Below, one piece after another: positions 17,143 to 26,217 of a stretch of 40,930 nt of DNA. The notes below the pieces were generated by a model. It ran no database searches, was not told where the DNA came from, and saw only the letters and a list, made by a program, of their open reading frames with translations. The stretch lies in the NCBI GenBank assembly GCA_022446825.1, contig JAKVBY010000027.1, forward strand, positions 220,146-261,075, written 5' to 3'. Origin of the DNA: Pirellulaceae bacterium. Lineage in GTDB: Bacteria; Planctomycetota; Planctomycetia; Pirellulales; Pirellulaceae. Position numbers and translations under genes: made by a program. How positions within the stretch are numbered: position 1 is the first letter of the stretch; every line of letters starts with the position of its first letter.

Positions 17143-18078
17143 TCAACTAAATGCTTTCCGCAGCAAACGCAGGCTTTTGGGAATGGCCGTCTCGTGAGCC
17201 TCCTGCCCCTCGAACTCCAAGGCGATGTAGCCTTTGTAGCCGCTTGATTTGAGTATGTGGGCGACTCGGTCGTAGTCGATGTCGAGCGTATACCAGGTGC
17301 CCCCACCAAAGTAGGTCTTGGCTTGAACGTAGACGGTTTTCGGGGCGAGCATTTCGAACTGTTCGTACTGGCGATCAAAAAAGTTACCTGTGTCTGCGGT
17401 TACTTGCAGCCAGGGGGAGTCAATGGCGTTCACAATTTTAAGCACGCCTTCTGCAGTTCGTCCTAACCCCCAGTGATTCTCTAGGCCGAGCGTGACACCA
17501 CATTCTTGTGCTTTGGTAAGGCATTTTTCGAGGCTATCGATCACCCACCGGAAGCCTTCTTCGTCGCTGAATCCTTCTAATCGAGGTTCAATCCCCTTCG
17601 CTTTCATGAGGTCGTCAAAGTTTTTGATGGTGCCCCAGCGCCCTGTATTCACCCGAATTGTTGGGATGCCTAGTTTGTATGCTAACTCGATGCATTTCAG
17701 AGTATGGTCAACATTGCGTTGGCGGTATTCCGGATCGGGGGAGACGAACCCTTGGTGTGTTGAGAATCCACAAAGATCCAGACCGTTGACAAAGGCACGT
17801 TGTTTGAGCATTTGCAGGTAGGCATTGTCTTCGCGAGTCATCTGGACGTGTAAAATTTCCACCGCGTCGAACCCGGCTGCTGCGGCAAGGTCGATGCAGT
17901 CTTCGATTGGTAGTTTGGTATCTTTTCGATATCGCCAGTAAGAATAGGTGCTCACGGCGATTGGATTGGAGGTTGATTCTGCCGGCTTAGCGATTGCTTG
18001 TGTGGCGGCGTTTGGTAATGTGGCAGCAGTTGCCGTAGCGATCGAGGCCTGCAGGAATTGACGTCGGTTTTGTTTCAC
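17143..18078 (-). CDS. Tat-exported sugar phosphate isomerase/epimerase-like TIM barrel
   Basis: The 311-aa product begins with a twin-arginine signal (NRRQFLQASIATATAATLP) followed by an AP-endonuclease-2/xylose-isomerase-like TIM barrel (IAVSTYSYWR at about 39 to the end). Probable metal and active-site residues follow the family pattern: Glu in AVEILHVQ, His in GFSTHQGF, Glu-Asn-His in GLENHWG, Asp in TADTGNFF and Glu in IALEFEGQE. Family members epimerise or isomerise sugars or, in 3-keto-glycoside pathways, act on keto-sugars. Export by Tat suggests folding, perhaps with metal, before secretion. The start is GTG at 18078 with AAGG nine bases upstream, and it places the RR motif at residues 5-6. 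It is monocistronic, with more than 600 bp of spacer on both sides. Confidence 0.86.
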   Translation of the reverse strand: MKQNRRQFLQASIATATAATLPNAATQAIAKPAESTSNPIAVSTYSYWRYRKDTKLPIEDCIDLAAAAGFDAVEILHVQMTREDNAYLQMLKQRAFVNGLDLCGFSTHQGFVSPDPEYRQRNVDHTLKCIELAYKLGIPTIRVNTGRWGTIKNFDDLMKAKGIEPRLEGFSDEEGFRWVIDSLEKCLTKAQECGVTLGLENHWGLGRTAEGVLKIVNAIDSPWLQVTADTGNFFDRQYEQFEMLAPKTVYVQAKTYFGGGTWYTLDIDYDRVAHILKSSGYKGYIALEFEGQEAHETAIPKSLRLLRKAFS

Positions 18079-18805
18079 GTTTTTAGACCTTAGAGGAAAA
18101 GGTGGGAAAGAAAACAGGTCCTCGAGAGCATACTGGCTTGTTCAAAAACGGCTGGCCGTTGCTTAGCCGAGCCTACTGCGTCGACTGTTTTAGTCTACCA
18201 AAGTCTACCACATGCTGGTCTGCCGGTAGCCTGCCACAGCAACAACCAGGCAACCTCGTCGCAAACATTAAGAGGCTTTACGGCGAATGAACAACATCGA
18301 CTCGTGATAAGGCTGGCATAATGGTCTAGCAGTACCTTTGAGAGTACCACCTTTGGGAATCGTAAAGAGAATTGCTTTGCTGCAAACGTGGTTATAAATC
18401 TCTGCGGAAGTTTCATGGATCGTGGTGAGGTCAGCCCAAGTGGTTGGGGAAATGACGGCGGATCAGCTCTCAGAGCGTTCTAAATCGTAGTTCATCCCTA
18501 AGTGGCGTGGCCGGCTGGACCTTGGTCTGCAAGACATCAGGATGCCTGTTGCGTAGTCCGGTGGTCGTAATGCGGACCGGTAATCCAGCCCGGAGGTTTG
18601 TTCAAGAGAAGACGCTCTCCTTTTCGGTCCAGCAACAGCTCGAGAAATAAAACGGACTTCTAATGAAATGGACCCTGCTGCGGCGAAGTTCTGAGACGGT
18701 AGCGAACGTTGGCGTGTGGTCACAGCCTCTAGACGAGCTTTGGTCGGGAGGGTACCTCAGAACTCGAGTGGTTTGATCTTTGTTTTTGGCTACCGACCCG
18801 ACGTA
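18079..18805. other. Spacer, 727 bp, no gene seen
   Basis: This is the longest gene-free stretch in the window. Minus-strand frames of 73 and 86 codons lack properly spaced ribosome binding sites and show no family features. A 10-bp tandem duplication is at 18192-18211. I searched for a tRNA T-loop or a conserved RNA motif and saw none. Confidence 0.5.
18192..18211. repeat. 10-bp tandem duplication
   Basis: AGTCTACCAA (18192-18201) followed by AGTCTACCAC (18202-18211), 9/10 identical, about 114 bp upstream of the TIM-barrel gene start. Confidence 0.8.
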
Positions 18806-19705
18806 TCAGTTCAAGAAGAAGTAACAGAAAGTAATGCTGTGGCCAATGACGGAAAGTGCCGGAAGAATCAGAAACCATCCAGGGAAAAGTGAAGGTGCGG
18901 TAAGGATTTGTCCATCTTGGCTGATTTCTATTGCTCCCGGCAAATGGTCCAGTAATGTTGCCTTTGCGGGAAACGCGGGATCGTAGAAGAGTGGCTCACT
19001 CTTGTTGTCTTCAAGTTTGTGAGTTTCATGTGTTTTGGCACTGACTTGTTGGGTTTGGCCCATGTTGGTTTGGAATTCGAACGTTAGTTTGAAGACGGTT
19101 TGATGATTGATTCGTGTGTTCGTAGCTTCTTTATTCACGAGTATTCCTGTGGTGCATTCTCCGATTTTCAATAAGTGACTGGCCTTCCAGCCGGCGCGAA
19201 AACCAAAAAGCACAAAGCACAATCCAACGATCGGGAAAAGGAAAACGAAGAGCACAAAGTCTGGAAAGATCGCCGTCCTCATACCGATGATTCGCGAACG
19301 CTCTGGTTGGCCTGGTGGAAATTCGATCGTGACTTCTGCACCACTTGATTTGAGCTGGCTAGTGGAATAGCTTTCGCCCGTGTAGTTTTGATCGTGGTGG
19401 GTAAACTCGTGCCGATAGCGAAAGATCGGCCTGCCTTTACGATGGTCGTTGCCGCCAATAGAGGCGTTGGTGCGAGTGCGTTCGTAAACCTTCCCAGGCA
19501 CCCTTTCCAGTTCACCGAAAAAGGCAATCCGTGCCAGTGGATCGGTATTTATTCCGAAGACCCAAACGAAAATCATGCCGAAACCAAAAAAGATCCAGCC
19601 GAACTGATTAACAAAGCCACCGAACAACAGCTTCTGATGGAGTGAGAACGGCATGTAACGGGGAGGACGGCCTGGGAATCCAGGTGTCGAATAAGGTTTG
19701 TTCAT
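18806..19705 (-). CDS. DUF3592-like membrane protein with duplicated soluble domain
   Basis: The 299-aa product has three hydrophobic segments (about 28-52, 147-170 and 275-299). Between them are two similar soluble segments. Each has an antiparallel strand pair (IFRYRHEFTHHDQNYTGESY at 94-113; VFKLTFEFQTNMGQTQQVSA further on) followed by a GQPERSRI- or FPAKATLL-type ending, which is the DUF3592 pattern of a small beta domain between membrane helices. The function of DUF3592 is unknown. ATG 19705 has AGGA nine bases upstream; the frame runs to 19738 without a better start. Neighbouring spacers are long, so it is probably monocistronic. Confidence 0.75.
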   Translation of the reverse strand: MNKPYSTPGFPGRPPRYMPFSLHQKLLFGGFVNQFGWIFFGFGMIFVWVFGINTDPLARIAFFGELERVPGKVYERTRTNASIGGNDHRKGRPIFRYRHEFTHHDQNYTGESYSTSQLKSSGAEVTIEFPPGQPERSRIIGMRTAIFPDFVLFVFLFPIVGLCFVLFGFRAGWKASHLLKIGECTTGILVNKEATNTRINHQTVFKLTFEFQTNMGQTQQVSAKTHETHKLEDNKSEPLFYDPAFPAKATLLDHLPGAIEISQDGQILTAPSLFPGWFLILPALSVIGHSITFCYFFLN

Positions 19706-19997
19706 CGCATTTGTCCTACGCAGCATGACGCCTGCCACGGTACACCTCTTGAATTTGGCTTGCCGTGTTTTGCTGGCGAGAAACTCCCAACGGAAACCTT
19801 ATGGTATCCATTTTCTTATTGAGCGACAAAGGCGTGCGTTGGGGTCAGCCGTAAGAGAGACGAGCCGCACGATTCGGAACGCGTAGGTGGCCCAGCGTAT
19901 CGGCTGTTGGTAGGCGTTGCGTTTAGACCATGGGCAATTTACATCAGACGCTGGCAGGACGTTTCGCGCCCATGTCGCGGTTGGCAGACCACCAAAG

Positions 19998-20042
19998 CCA
20001 GTAACTGAGGACCCAGTAACTGAGAACCCAGTAACTGAAAAC
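19998..20042. repeat. 15-bp tandem repeat, three copies
   Basis: CCAGTAACTGAGGAC (19998-20012), CCAGTAACTGAGAAC (20013-20027), CCAGTAACTGAAAAC (20028-20042). Adjacent copies differ at a single position, a stepwise G-to-A pattern. Confidence 0.95.
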
Positions 20043-20092
20043 TCGGCATTGGTACTGAGAAGCGACGTTTTATTTTAAAACCTTCCCGCAAA

Positions 20093-20131
20093 AAACTTGG
20101 TCCAGAAAATTAGTCCAGAAACTTGGTCCAA
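20093..20131. repeat. 13-bp tandem repeat, three copies
   Basis: AAACTTGGTCCAG (20093-20105), AAAATTAGTCCAG (20106-20118), AAACTTGGTCCAA (20119-20131). It lies 57 bp beyond the stop of the Ig-like lipoprotein gene, on its 3' side. Confidence 0.92.
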
Positions 20132-20187
20132 CGCGGGATGATCAAACTTAGAGTCGGCTGTGACTTTCAAGGTTACAGCACGCGGTA

Positions 20188-21396
20188 TTACTCGTGCCGA
20201 TTTTTTGGAGCGGTGTTTTTTGGAGTTGTGGTTTCCTGGTGTCTGGGGAGGGAAAAATCGAGGTAGTGGACTCGCTGCTCTGGACCGTCCTGCGGATGAT
20301 TGAGGTCGACCTCAAAGGGGCGCGCAACGCTATTGCCGGCCAGGTCTTCCAGGCTACCCTGGATGGCGAGTTGGTAGTGACCAGGTTGCCAGGGTCGGTC
20401 CGGTGTGAATTGCCAGTGCCTTTCATTGGCTAGGAGTTGAATTTCTCCCCCCAGGGGAGTGTTCTCTGGGTGCGGGCCGTGGATTTCCAGGACGCGCTGG
20501 GCGAGCGCCCAGTCGAGCGGTTCCCCTGCGTCACACTCTAAAGGTGTGCGACTGCCGGCGCTGGGAATTTTCAGCTGCCAAGTCTCTGGATTGGGTTGGA
20601 GATGATCAGGTGGACCAGCTCGAAAGGACTTACCTACTGTGTCTGTCAGCGGCACTCCCGCACGCGACATCCACTGAGGATTGATCTGTAATTCATAATC
20701 ATGACCCTCTTGAAGAATGGCACCCAAATCGACGTTCAGATTAACGCCCGTTTTTTGTCGGCCTGGATGAAACCAGAGCGTCAGCCGACGTTCGTCGGGG
20801 GACCAGAGCTCGGTGTGGCGGAACGGACGCGGAACTGATCGACCGGTCGTCTTATCCAGTAGAGAAAAGAAATCAAAGATCTCTCCTTGCTGCATCGGTG
20901 CGGAGAATTCGACGTAGAACTTGAGATGGTTGGCTGGAAGGAGGTCTCCACTAGGATAAATGGCGATGACTTGGGGTGACACTTGTTGTGAGGGCTGTTT
21001 CTCTGTTCGGAAGAGGGCATCTTGTGCTGCGAGCAAGCCGGCCAAGTTTCCGATCGCCGCCGGTTTGAAGTGGCAGATATACTCTTGCCCAGGCAAGAGG
21101 GGAAACGCCGGCCTGAACTCAACTCGATTTCCCTCTACGTGATAGCTACCGGTCACGGCCGGGGCTAATTGGCCTTGCGCGTTTACGTGGTGAAGTTTTA
21201 AGCCCTCGTGCCAGGGTTGCTGATCGTGCAGTGAGATTTCTTCCGGTAGATTCTTTAGTTCGAGAGTAACACCGATCTGGTCTGCGATCAGGACTGCGTC
21301 TGGGGCAGACGCAGAGGGACCGCTACACGCAGGTAGCAGAGCTACCAGGATGACCAGCAGTCTACGGTGTGCACGTGGGGAGTTCGCAGTAATCAA
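20188..21396 (-). CDS. Lipoprotein with Ig-like (SbsA/Big_5-type) domains
   Basis: The 402-aa product has a lipoprotein-type signal (RLLVILVALLPACSG; Cys at about 25). The rest is built of Ig-like segments of the bacterial SbsA/Big_5 kind: VEFRPAFPLLPGQEYICHF (about 92-110), VIAIYPSGDLLPANHLKFYVEFSAPM (about 143-168) and WQFTPDRPWQPGHYQLAIQGSLEDLAGN (near 352). I see no catalytic motif. It is the second gene of a pair: its ATG lies inside the end of the propeller gene with a 4-bp ATGA overlap (21393-21396), so the two proteins are probably made together and may work together at the cell envelope. The C-terminal tail is polar (TTTPKNTAPKNRHE). Confidence 0.8.
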   Translation of the reverse strand: MITANSPRAHRRLLVILVALLPACSGPSASAPDAVLIADQIGVTLELKNLPEEISLHDQQPWHEGLKLHHVNAQGQLAPAVTGSYHVEGNRVEFRPAFPLLPGQEYICHFKPAAIGNLAGLLAAQDALFRTEKQPSQQVSPQVIAIYPSGDLLPANHLKFYVEFSAPMQQGEIFDFFSLLDKTTGRSVPRPFRHTELWSPDERRLTLWFHPGRQKTGVNLNVDLGAILQEGHDYELQINPQWMSRAGVPLTDTVGKSFRAGPPDHLQPNPETWQLKIPSAGSRTPLECDAGEPLDWALAQRVLEIHGPHPENTPLGGEIQLLANERHWQFTPDRPWQPGHYQLAIQGSLEDLAGNSVARPFEVDLNHPQDGPEQRVHYLDFSLPRHQETTTPKNTAPKNRHE

Positions 21397-22553
21397 GGCA
21401 GCAACGAGATTTCTAGATCCAGATGCCCCTGGTTATCCCGCAGTACTAGCATCTCGGTCTCGCTCAGTTTGTCGACATGCTTGGCAAAGAACAATTGTTC
21501 GACCACCTCGATTCCCTGAGGTCCTTTGGGCGCGGAGACATCGCGGCGGGTGGCTTCTTCGTTCGTTTCCTGCGCACTCAGATAAGACATATCAACCCGT
21601 ACGCCCCAATACTGACTCGGCCCGAGCGGGCTGCGTTCATGGTGAAAGCGATCTGTGTTCGTAATCAACCACTGCTTACCATCTTTCTTGTAGGTAAACA
21701 TGTCTACAGGACGATTGCCCGAGCCAAGTTCTACCACACTGGTTCCCTTGACCTGGCTGCCGGACTGAATGTCATCGAGCGGGAACTTTGCAATCGGGGT
21801 GCAGCTAAAAGAACCGACAATGTAGCTTTTTCCATCCTCTTCGTAGGGCACAAACGATTGGATCGGTGCTCGGGTTTCCCAGCGACCGTGGGCGACATGA
21901 TAGGTCTCTGTGCTATAGACACTGGCATTTGCGCCGTGTGTGAGGGGCAACGGCAGAGAATAGATTTTACTGATGAACTCCTCATTCGACTGGCCTGCGG
22001 CCAAGACACGGTCTTTGGAGAATTCCACACCAGTGATGTTGCTGATCGCAGCCCCTTCGCTTAGGGGGAGGTTGACTTTGACGAATTTTACCTGCTCCAG
22101 GTCGAGAGCCGCGACTTTACCCTCGGCGTTCACTGTCAGAATCGCGTACTGGTTGTCCTGTTTTCGCTGGACCGAAAGATAAATCAGCCCACTCTCTGGA
22201 TTGACTGCCATGTCGATGATGTTGACACCCTCTGCTTCCGTTCCCATTGCCCCGGCAATCAACGCATCGACGTTACTGATTTTTTGTTTGAGTTTTTGGA
22301 CCGGTCCGTGGTCGTCTGTTTGAATGGCAACCACGGTGGCTGCAGCAGGATCGGCAACCAGCAAGAGGCCCTGAGGTCCGAAACCGAGGCGTCCGATCCG
22401 CTTCAAGTCAGGATTGCCATGTTGCACATTTTTGAGGTACTGCGCGCCAGCTTGGGTATCCGCCGCTTGACTGGAATCGGTACTTTCAGGGGAGGCGGAA
22501 ATGAGGAGCGTCAGTAAGCCCGTAGCGAGGATAGCAAGAGTCACATGTTTCAT
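21393..22553 (-). CDS. Secreted beta-propeller-like protein of unknown function
   Basis: The 386-aa product has a signal peptide (MKHVTLAILATGLLTLLISA) and repeated strand patterns typical of a propeller, such as GRLGFGPQGLLLVADPAAATVVAI, IIDMAVNPESGLIYLSVQ, ITGVEFSKDRVLAAG, YIVGSFSCTPIAKFPLDD and WLITNTDRFH. No catalytic motif is recognised. AGGTG lies eight bases before ATG 22553. It is the first gene of a two-gene unit with the Ig-like lipoprotein (4-bp overlap). YVSG-type structural propellers near Ig-like lipoproteins suggest a binding or scaffold function, which is an inference. I do not recognise a named family. Confidence 0.78.
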   Translation of the reverse strand: MKHVTLAILATGLLTLLISASPESTDSSQAADTQAGAQYLKNVQHGNPDLKRIGRLGFGPQGLLLVADPAAATVVAIQTDDHGPVQKLKQKISNVDALIAGAMGTEAEGVNIIDMAVNPESGLIYLSVQRKQDNQYAILTVNAEGKVAALDLEQVKFVKVNLPLSEGAAISNITGVEFSKDRVLAAGQSNEEFISKIYSLPLPLTHGANASVYSTETYHVAHGRWETRAPIQSFVPYEEDGKSYIVGSFSCTPIAKFPLDDIQSGSQVKGTSVVELGSGNRPVDMFTYKKDGKQWLITNTDRFHHERSPLGPSQYWGVRVDMSYLSAQETNEEATRRDVSAPKGPQGIEVVEQLFFAKHVDKLSETEMLVLRDNQGHLDLEISLLP

Positions 22554-22953
22554 TGTCAGGCACCTGTAAAGAAATGGGATCCAGGATGTTGAAAGGTTAC
22601 GTGTGCTTCGGTTTGCGTACTATCAACATACCGCCCGCAATGTGGGCGGTCTAGTTACCGCACCTGCCAGGGGCGGTTTGGGCTTGGAATGTGCTTACCG
22701 GCAGTGTTCCGCATGCGTATCTTGGTGGAGATCTCGACGCAATGCTGCTTGCTTGGTCACAAAGGACTGGTTGTTTCCAAGCGTGTCCCGCTACCGGGTT
22801 GGATCCAGGAAGGGGGAGTGATCGGCTTGTAGGGTTGCGAGATCTGATGAGAATTTGAGGGTGACTGGCAGTCTGAGATTTGACGGTTCACCCGCTTGGG
22901 ATTGCAGGGCACTATCCAGCATGCAGCGTCCTTCTAACCGATAACGGCTAAAA
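22554..22953. other. Spacer upstream of propeller/lipoprotein pair
   Basis: 400 bp without a gene. It contains a GC-rich dyad ACCGCCC-GCAATGT-GGGCGGT (22630-22650), 76 bp upstream of the propeller gene start, which could be an operator or a terminator for the M81 gene; no U tract is present. Confidence 0.5.
22630..22650. other. GC-rich dyad
   Basis: ACCGCCC (22630-22636), spacer GCAATGT, GGGCGGT (22644-22650): perfect 7-bp arms. The position upstream of the propeller/lipoprotein pair is compatible with a repressor site. Confidence 0.4.
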
Positions 22954-24441
22954 TTAGTGGGGTGGGATTTCGACCGGGAAGATCGAGCGGGTTCGTTTGT
23001 TGGCAGGCAGCTGGCGGAAATCGTGGGTGTGGATGCCGGCGGCATCCACGTTGTGAATGCTTCCCGCGATCGGTTCGAAGGCCGCTCGAAAATGTGCAGC
23101 GGATTTAACGCAGATGAATTTCATCTTTTCACAGGAGATACCGAGAGAGCGTGCAAAGGCCATGTCGAACGGTTGTTCGCGTGCCGTCACGACCACGACA
23201 TGGACTCCCTGAATTTTCAACCAAGCCGAGGTACCCATCGACCCGCTGAGGCCAGAAAACATAGGACCGTCGTAAGCAAACGCACCGTGGGACACCGCCA
23301 AGACTTCCGCCTCGGCAACGACAGGAGTCCCTTGGACTGGCGAGGACTTACCCCCCAGAGAAACTGAAATGCGTTTACCCACCCCGGCGTCATGGGCCTG
23401 GGAGGCGACTTCCGGATCGACGAGATACAGTAGAAGTGCGTCTTGTAGTTCGAGATCGAGAAACGTTTGCAGTACCTCCGTAGAATCACCAGGGGAACCG
23501 CCGCCTGTGTTATCCGCATGATCGGCCAGAATGATGGGAAATTGACCGTTTGCTTTGCCGCGTTGGAGGGCCGTACGAATCGACAGCGGCGGTGCATACC
23601 AACGTTCGCGTCGCTGCCAGATCCATTCTCCGAGTTCATCCGCCGTTTCCTGAGCCAACGGTTGGTTGTCATCGGCGACAACCAGAATCGAACTGCCCGC
23701 TTCGGGTACGTCTGCCCAGGGGAAGCCAGTTGCGATGGTAACGCAGATGATCTCTGGACGCGTCTCGAGATCATGAACACGCTGGAGAACTTCATTCATA
23801 GGGGGATGTTTGGTCACCTGGCAGGGAGTGCTCCAGAAGAGAGGCAACTGATGGATCGCCATCCGAGGCTGAACTTCGCCACGCACGGTGCGGGCTATGA
23901 TCGTGGCTGCTTCAAGGCCTCGTTCGGCCATGTCCACATGAGGAAAGGTATCGAATCCGACCAGTGCATCTGCAGCAGCGACCCGAGCGTGGGTGTGGTT
24001 TCCATGGAGGTCTTGAGTCACCACGATTGGTCGAGCGGGTCCCAGAAAATCTCGAAATGCTTGGATAAGGTCGCCATCGCCGTCATCGATTCCAGCGACC
24101 ACCATGGCGCCGTGTAGGTCAAGCAGCACACCATCAACCGGGCCGGCTTCTTTTTCCTCTGCACGCAATCGATCGAGCATCTCTTGCTTTAAGGATTCGT
24201 AGTCTTCTCGAACAATCAATCCATTTGGAAATGCCGAGGCACGTAGCAACGGGACGAGTTCGAAGTGGTTTGTCTCGGCACCCGTCAGGAACCCTCCCGT
24301 GCAGACGTTTGTTCCGCGAAAGTGGTCCAGCATGTCGAGACCACGAATGATGCCGCGGTCAAACTCGAACTGACTCATTGTTGTAGGGGAATCGACACAG
24401 GTACTCGTTTCGTGAACAATTCCGCCGATTGCGATACGCAT
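22954..24441 (-). CDS. M81-family metallopeptidase (MlrC-like)
   Basis: The 495-aa cytoplasmic protein belongs to peptidase family M81, named for microcystinase C. The family cuts small peptides or acts on amide bonds and is mostly uncharacterised outside microcystin degraders. The N-terminal domain opens with MRIAIGGIVHETST. Candidate metal ligands are in LDLHGAMV (108-114), TQDLHGNHT (Asp144, His146) and FDTFPHVDMAERG (His168, Asp170). The C-terminal MlrC domain has ILADHADNTGGGSPGDST, conserved in the family. ATG 24441 has TTGAGGAG upstream; a TTG five codons earlier is less likely. There is no export signal, unlike most neighbours. It stands alone, with spacers of about 400 bp on both sides. 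The natural substrate is unlikely to be microcystin. Confidence 0.88.
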   Translation of the reverse strand: MRIAIGGIVHETSTCVDSPTTMSQFEFDRGIIRGLDMLDHFRGTNVCTGGFLTGAETNHFELVPLLRASAFPNGLIVREDYESLKQEMLDRLRAEEKEAGPVDGVLLDLHGAMVVAGIDDGDGDLIQAFRDFLGPARPIVVTQDLHGNHTHARVAAADALVGFDTFPHVDMAERGLEAATIIARTVRGEVQPRMAIHQLPLFWSTPCQVTKHPPMNEVLQRVHDLETRPEIICVTIATGFPWADVPEAGSSILVVADDNQPLAQETADELGEWIWQRRERWYAPPLSIRTALQRGKANGQFPIILADHADNTGGGSPGDSTEVLQTFLDLELQDALLLYLVDPEVASQAHDAGVGKRISVSLGGKSSPVQGTPVVAEAEVLAVSHGAFAYDGPMFSGLSGSMGTSAWLKIQGVHVVVVTAREQPFDMAFARSLGISCEKMKFICVKSAAHFRAAFEPIAGSIHNVDAAGIHTHDFRQLPANKRTRSIFPVEIPPH

Positions 24442-24864
24442 CCGGTGACTCCTCAAGTTTTGTTGACGTTCGTTGGGATGGTCCTTCGTGCCAGCTTAGT
24501 GGTTTATTTCCTCACTATCGCTTACGCTCAGAGGGGGACTCGCCTGGTAGCCACCTTGGCATCCCAAGGTGCGGGTCGGTACTTTCGTGCGAGACGAACC
24601 TTACCAGGGGCACGATTTTTTGGTTTTGCCAGCCAAGATCGGAAATCTGTCGCCCGCCACGACCAGCGAACGAATGGTTTGACGTCCCAGGCAAGATAGT
24701 CGTTCATGTTTCCTCATGGTTATTGCCTGAGAAAACCCTGCAAACATCGGCGAGATTTGCTCATCACGCAACTCCGCTGCCTTCGTTCTCGTGATCTTGG
24801 TTTTCGAGATTTCTTCCGAGCCTGATTTTGCGGGGGAACCTGCCTGCTTCCGAATCTCCCTGTC
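24442..24864. other. Spacer with one perfect hairpin
   Basis: 423 bp between the M81 gene start and the stop of the DUF1501 gene. It contains a perfect hairpin at 24552-24571. No ribosome-bound frame is visible. Confidence 0.5.
24552..24571. other. Perfect hairpin in M81 upstream region
   Basis: CACCTTGG (24552-24559), loop CATC, CCAAGGTG (24564-24571). The 8-bp stem has a tetraloop and lies 111 bp upstream of the M81 gene. There is no adjacent U tract, so an operator or leader structure is as likely as a terminator. Confidence 0.5.
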
Positions 24865-26217
24865 CTAGACCAGTTCGGAAATCACCTCGCCCTCACTTAA
24901 AAGTGGCGTGGGACGTCCACGGAGATCGAGCAAACTTTTGCGGATAGGCACGCCCAGGTGTTGATACATGGTTGCGAGGATATCTTCGGGGGATGTTGCG
25001 CGTTCAGTAGGATATTCTGCTTTGCTGTTGGTCGCTCCAACCACCTGCCCGGTTTTCAGACCACCACCCGCCAGCAGAACCGAATAAGCTTGAGGCCAAT
25101 GGTTTCGACCGGTGCCCTGAGCATTCACACTGATCCGAGGCGTGCGTCCAAATTCCCCCATCACGACGAGCATGATTTTCTCGGCGGTACCGCGATTGTG
25201 CAGGTCGCTCACTAAGGCGGCGATACACTGATCAAGATAGGGCAGCCGCAAGGTCATGTACTTGCCAAAATGCCCAGGACGCCCAGCATTTCCAATGTGG
25301 TCATCCCAATTAGTCCATTCAGGCCCTGAAAAGGGAGTATTCATGAACATCGTGACGACCCCGGCGCCGGCTTCGGCGAGGCGACGGGCCAGTAAGGCGG
25401 ATTGTCCCCAACGATTCCTACCATAGGTCTCTTTTAAGTGGTCAGGCTCTGCCGACAAATCAAAGGCTTGAGCAATTTTCGGACTCGTGAGAAGGTTAAA
25501 GGCTAGTTCTCGAAACTTGTCTTCACTCGAGAAGGCTTGTTGTTGATCGAGCCTAGCTCGGAATCGATCCAACTCTCCCAGCAGGTGTTTTCGGTCACTC
25601 AGTTTTTCCCCCTGCACGCCCGCAGCAATCGGAATGGGCGATTGGTAATTGGGCGTGGAAGGATCACCCCCGTCGAGGCTGCGATGTTGAGCGCCGAGAT
25701 AGGTCGGTTGGGTCATGTACGCTGCACTCGGCAACGTAATGTATTGAGGGATTGTATTATGGCTGACGGAACGGGAGTAACTGGTTACATGTCCGAAGTC
25801 TGGATGTTCGCTGCGACTTTGAGAGGTTGGATCGGGACGCAGTGGTGCTTTTCCTGTGAGCACTTGGATGCCGCCGTCACTATGACTTGACATCTCGTGA
25901 TGACAGCTGCGTACCAAAGCCAGTTTTTCGGCGATGGCAGCTTGGCGAGGAAACAACTCGCAAATGTCCATTCCCGGAACGGTGGTTGGGATAGGGCTAT
26001 AGAGACTTCGATAAGCCGTGGGTGCCTCAGGTTTCAGGTCATAGGTTTCCAACTGTGAGGGGCCGCCATGCAGATACATCAAAATGACCGAGGTCTCTTT
26101 TCGTTCGTTGCCGGCTAGCACGCGGCCCGTCAGAAGTTCGGTGAGGCCGAGGCCTCCCCCTAAGGAGCCGACTTGAAGGAAGTCTCGTCGCGTTAATGCA
26201 GAAGAACCAAGACCCAT
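24865..26217 (-). CDS. DUF1501 Tat-exported protein
   Basis: The 450-aa protein has a twin-arginine signal (LTRRDFLQVGSLGGGLGLTELL, RR at 10-11). The DUF1501 fold is alkaline-phosphatase/sulfatase-like, with MYLHGGPSQLETYDLKPEAP, VRSCHHEMSSHSDG, MGEFGRTPRI and a C-terminal TSPEDILATMYQHLGV. DUF1501 proteins are greatly expanded in planctomycetes and usually stand beside a DUF1549/DUF1553 cytochrome protein; their chemistry is not established. No such partner is present here. ATG 26217 is preceded by ACGGAAC; a TTG at 26238 is an alternative start. It is followed at 24864 by a non-coding spacer and preceded by the beta-helix lipoprotein gene on the same strand. Confidence 0.88.
   Translation of the reverse strand: MGLGSSALTRRDFLQVGSLGGGLGLTELLTGRVLAGNERKETSVILMYLHGGPSQLETYDLKPEAPTAYRSLYSPIPTTVPGMDICELFPRQAAIAEKLALVRSCHHEMSSHSDGGIQVLTGKAPLRPDPTSQSRSEHPDFGHVTSYSRSVSHNTIPQYITLPSAAYMTQPTYLGAQHRSLDGGDPSTPNYQSPIPIAAGVQGEKLSDRKHLLGELDRFRARLDQQQAFSSEDKFRELAFNLLTSPKIAQAFDLSAEPDHLKETYGRNRWGQSALLARRLAEAGAGVVTMFMNTPFSGPEWTNWDDHIGNAGRPGHFGKYMTLRLPYLDQCIAALVSDLHNRGTAEKIMLVVMGEFGRTPRISVNAQGTGRNHWPQAYSVLLAGGGLKTGQVVGATNSKAEYPTERATSPEDILATMYQHLGVPIRKSLLDLRGRPTPLLSEGEVISELV

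Larger units (their letters stand above)
19706..20187. other. Spacer carrying two different short tandem arrays
   Basis: These 482 bp hold no recognisable gene. The half nearer 20187 carries a 15-bp x3 array and, 50 bp on, a 13-bp x3 array (listed separately). It should also include the promoter of the DUF3592-like gene. Confidence 0.5.

Noticed and set aside
18540-18620. tRNA-like stems
   Set aside because: No TTCRA T-loop, no acceptor pairing and no anticodon arm could be built.
18463-18723. Minus-strand 86-codon frame
   Set aside because: The GAGG before the GTG is only two bases away and the product shows no recognisable features.
19998-20131. CRISPR array
   Set aside because: Units of 13-15 bp are directly adjacent with no spacers and there are no cas genes.
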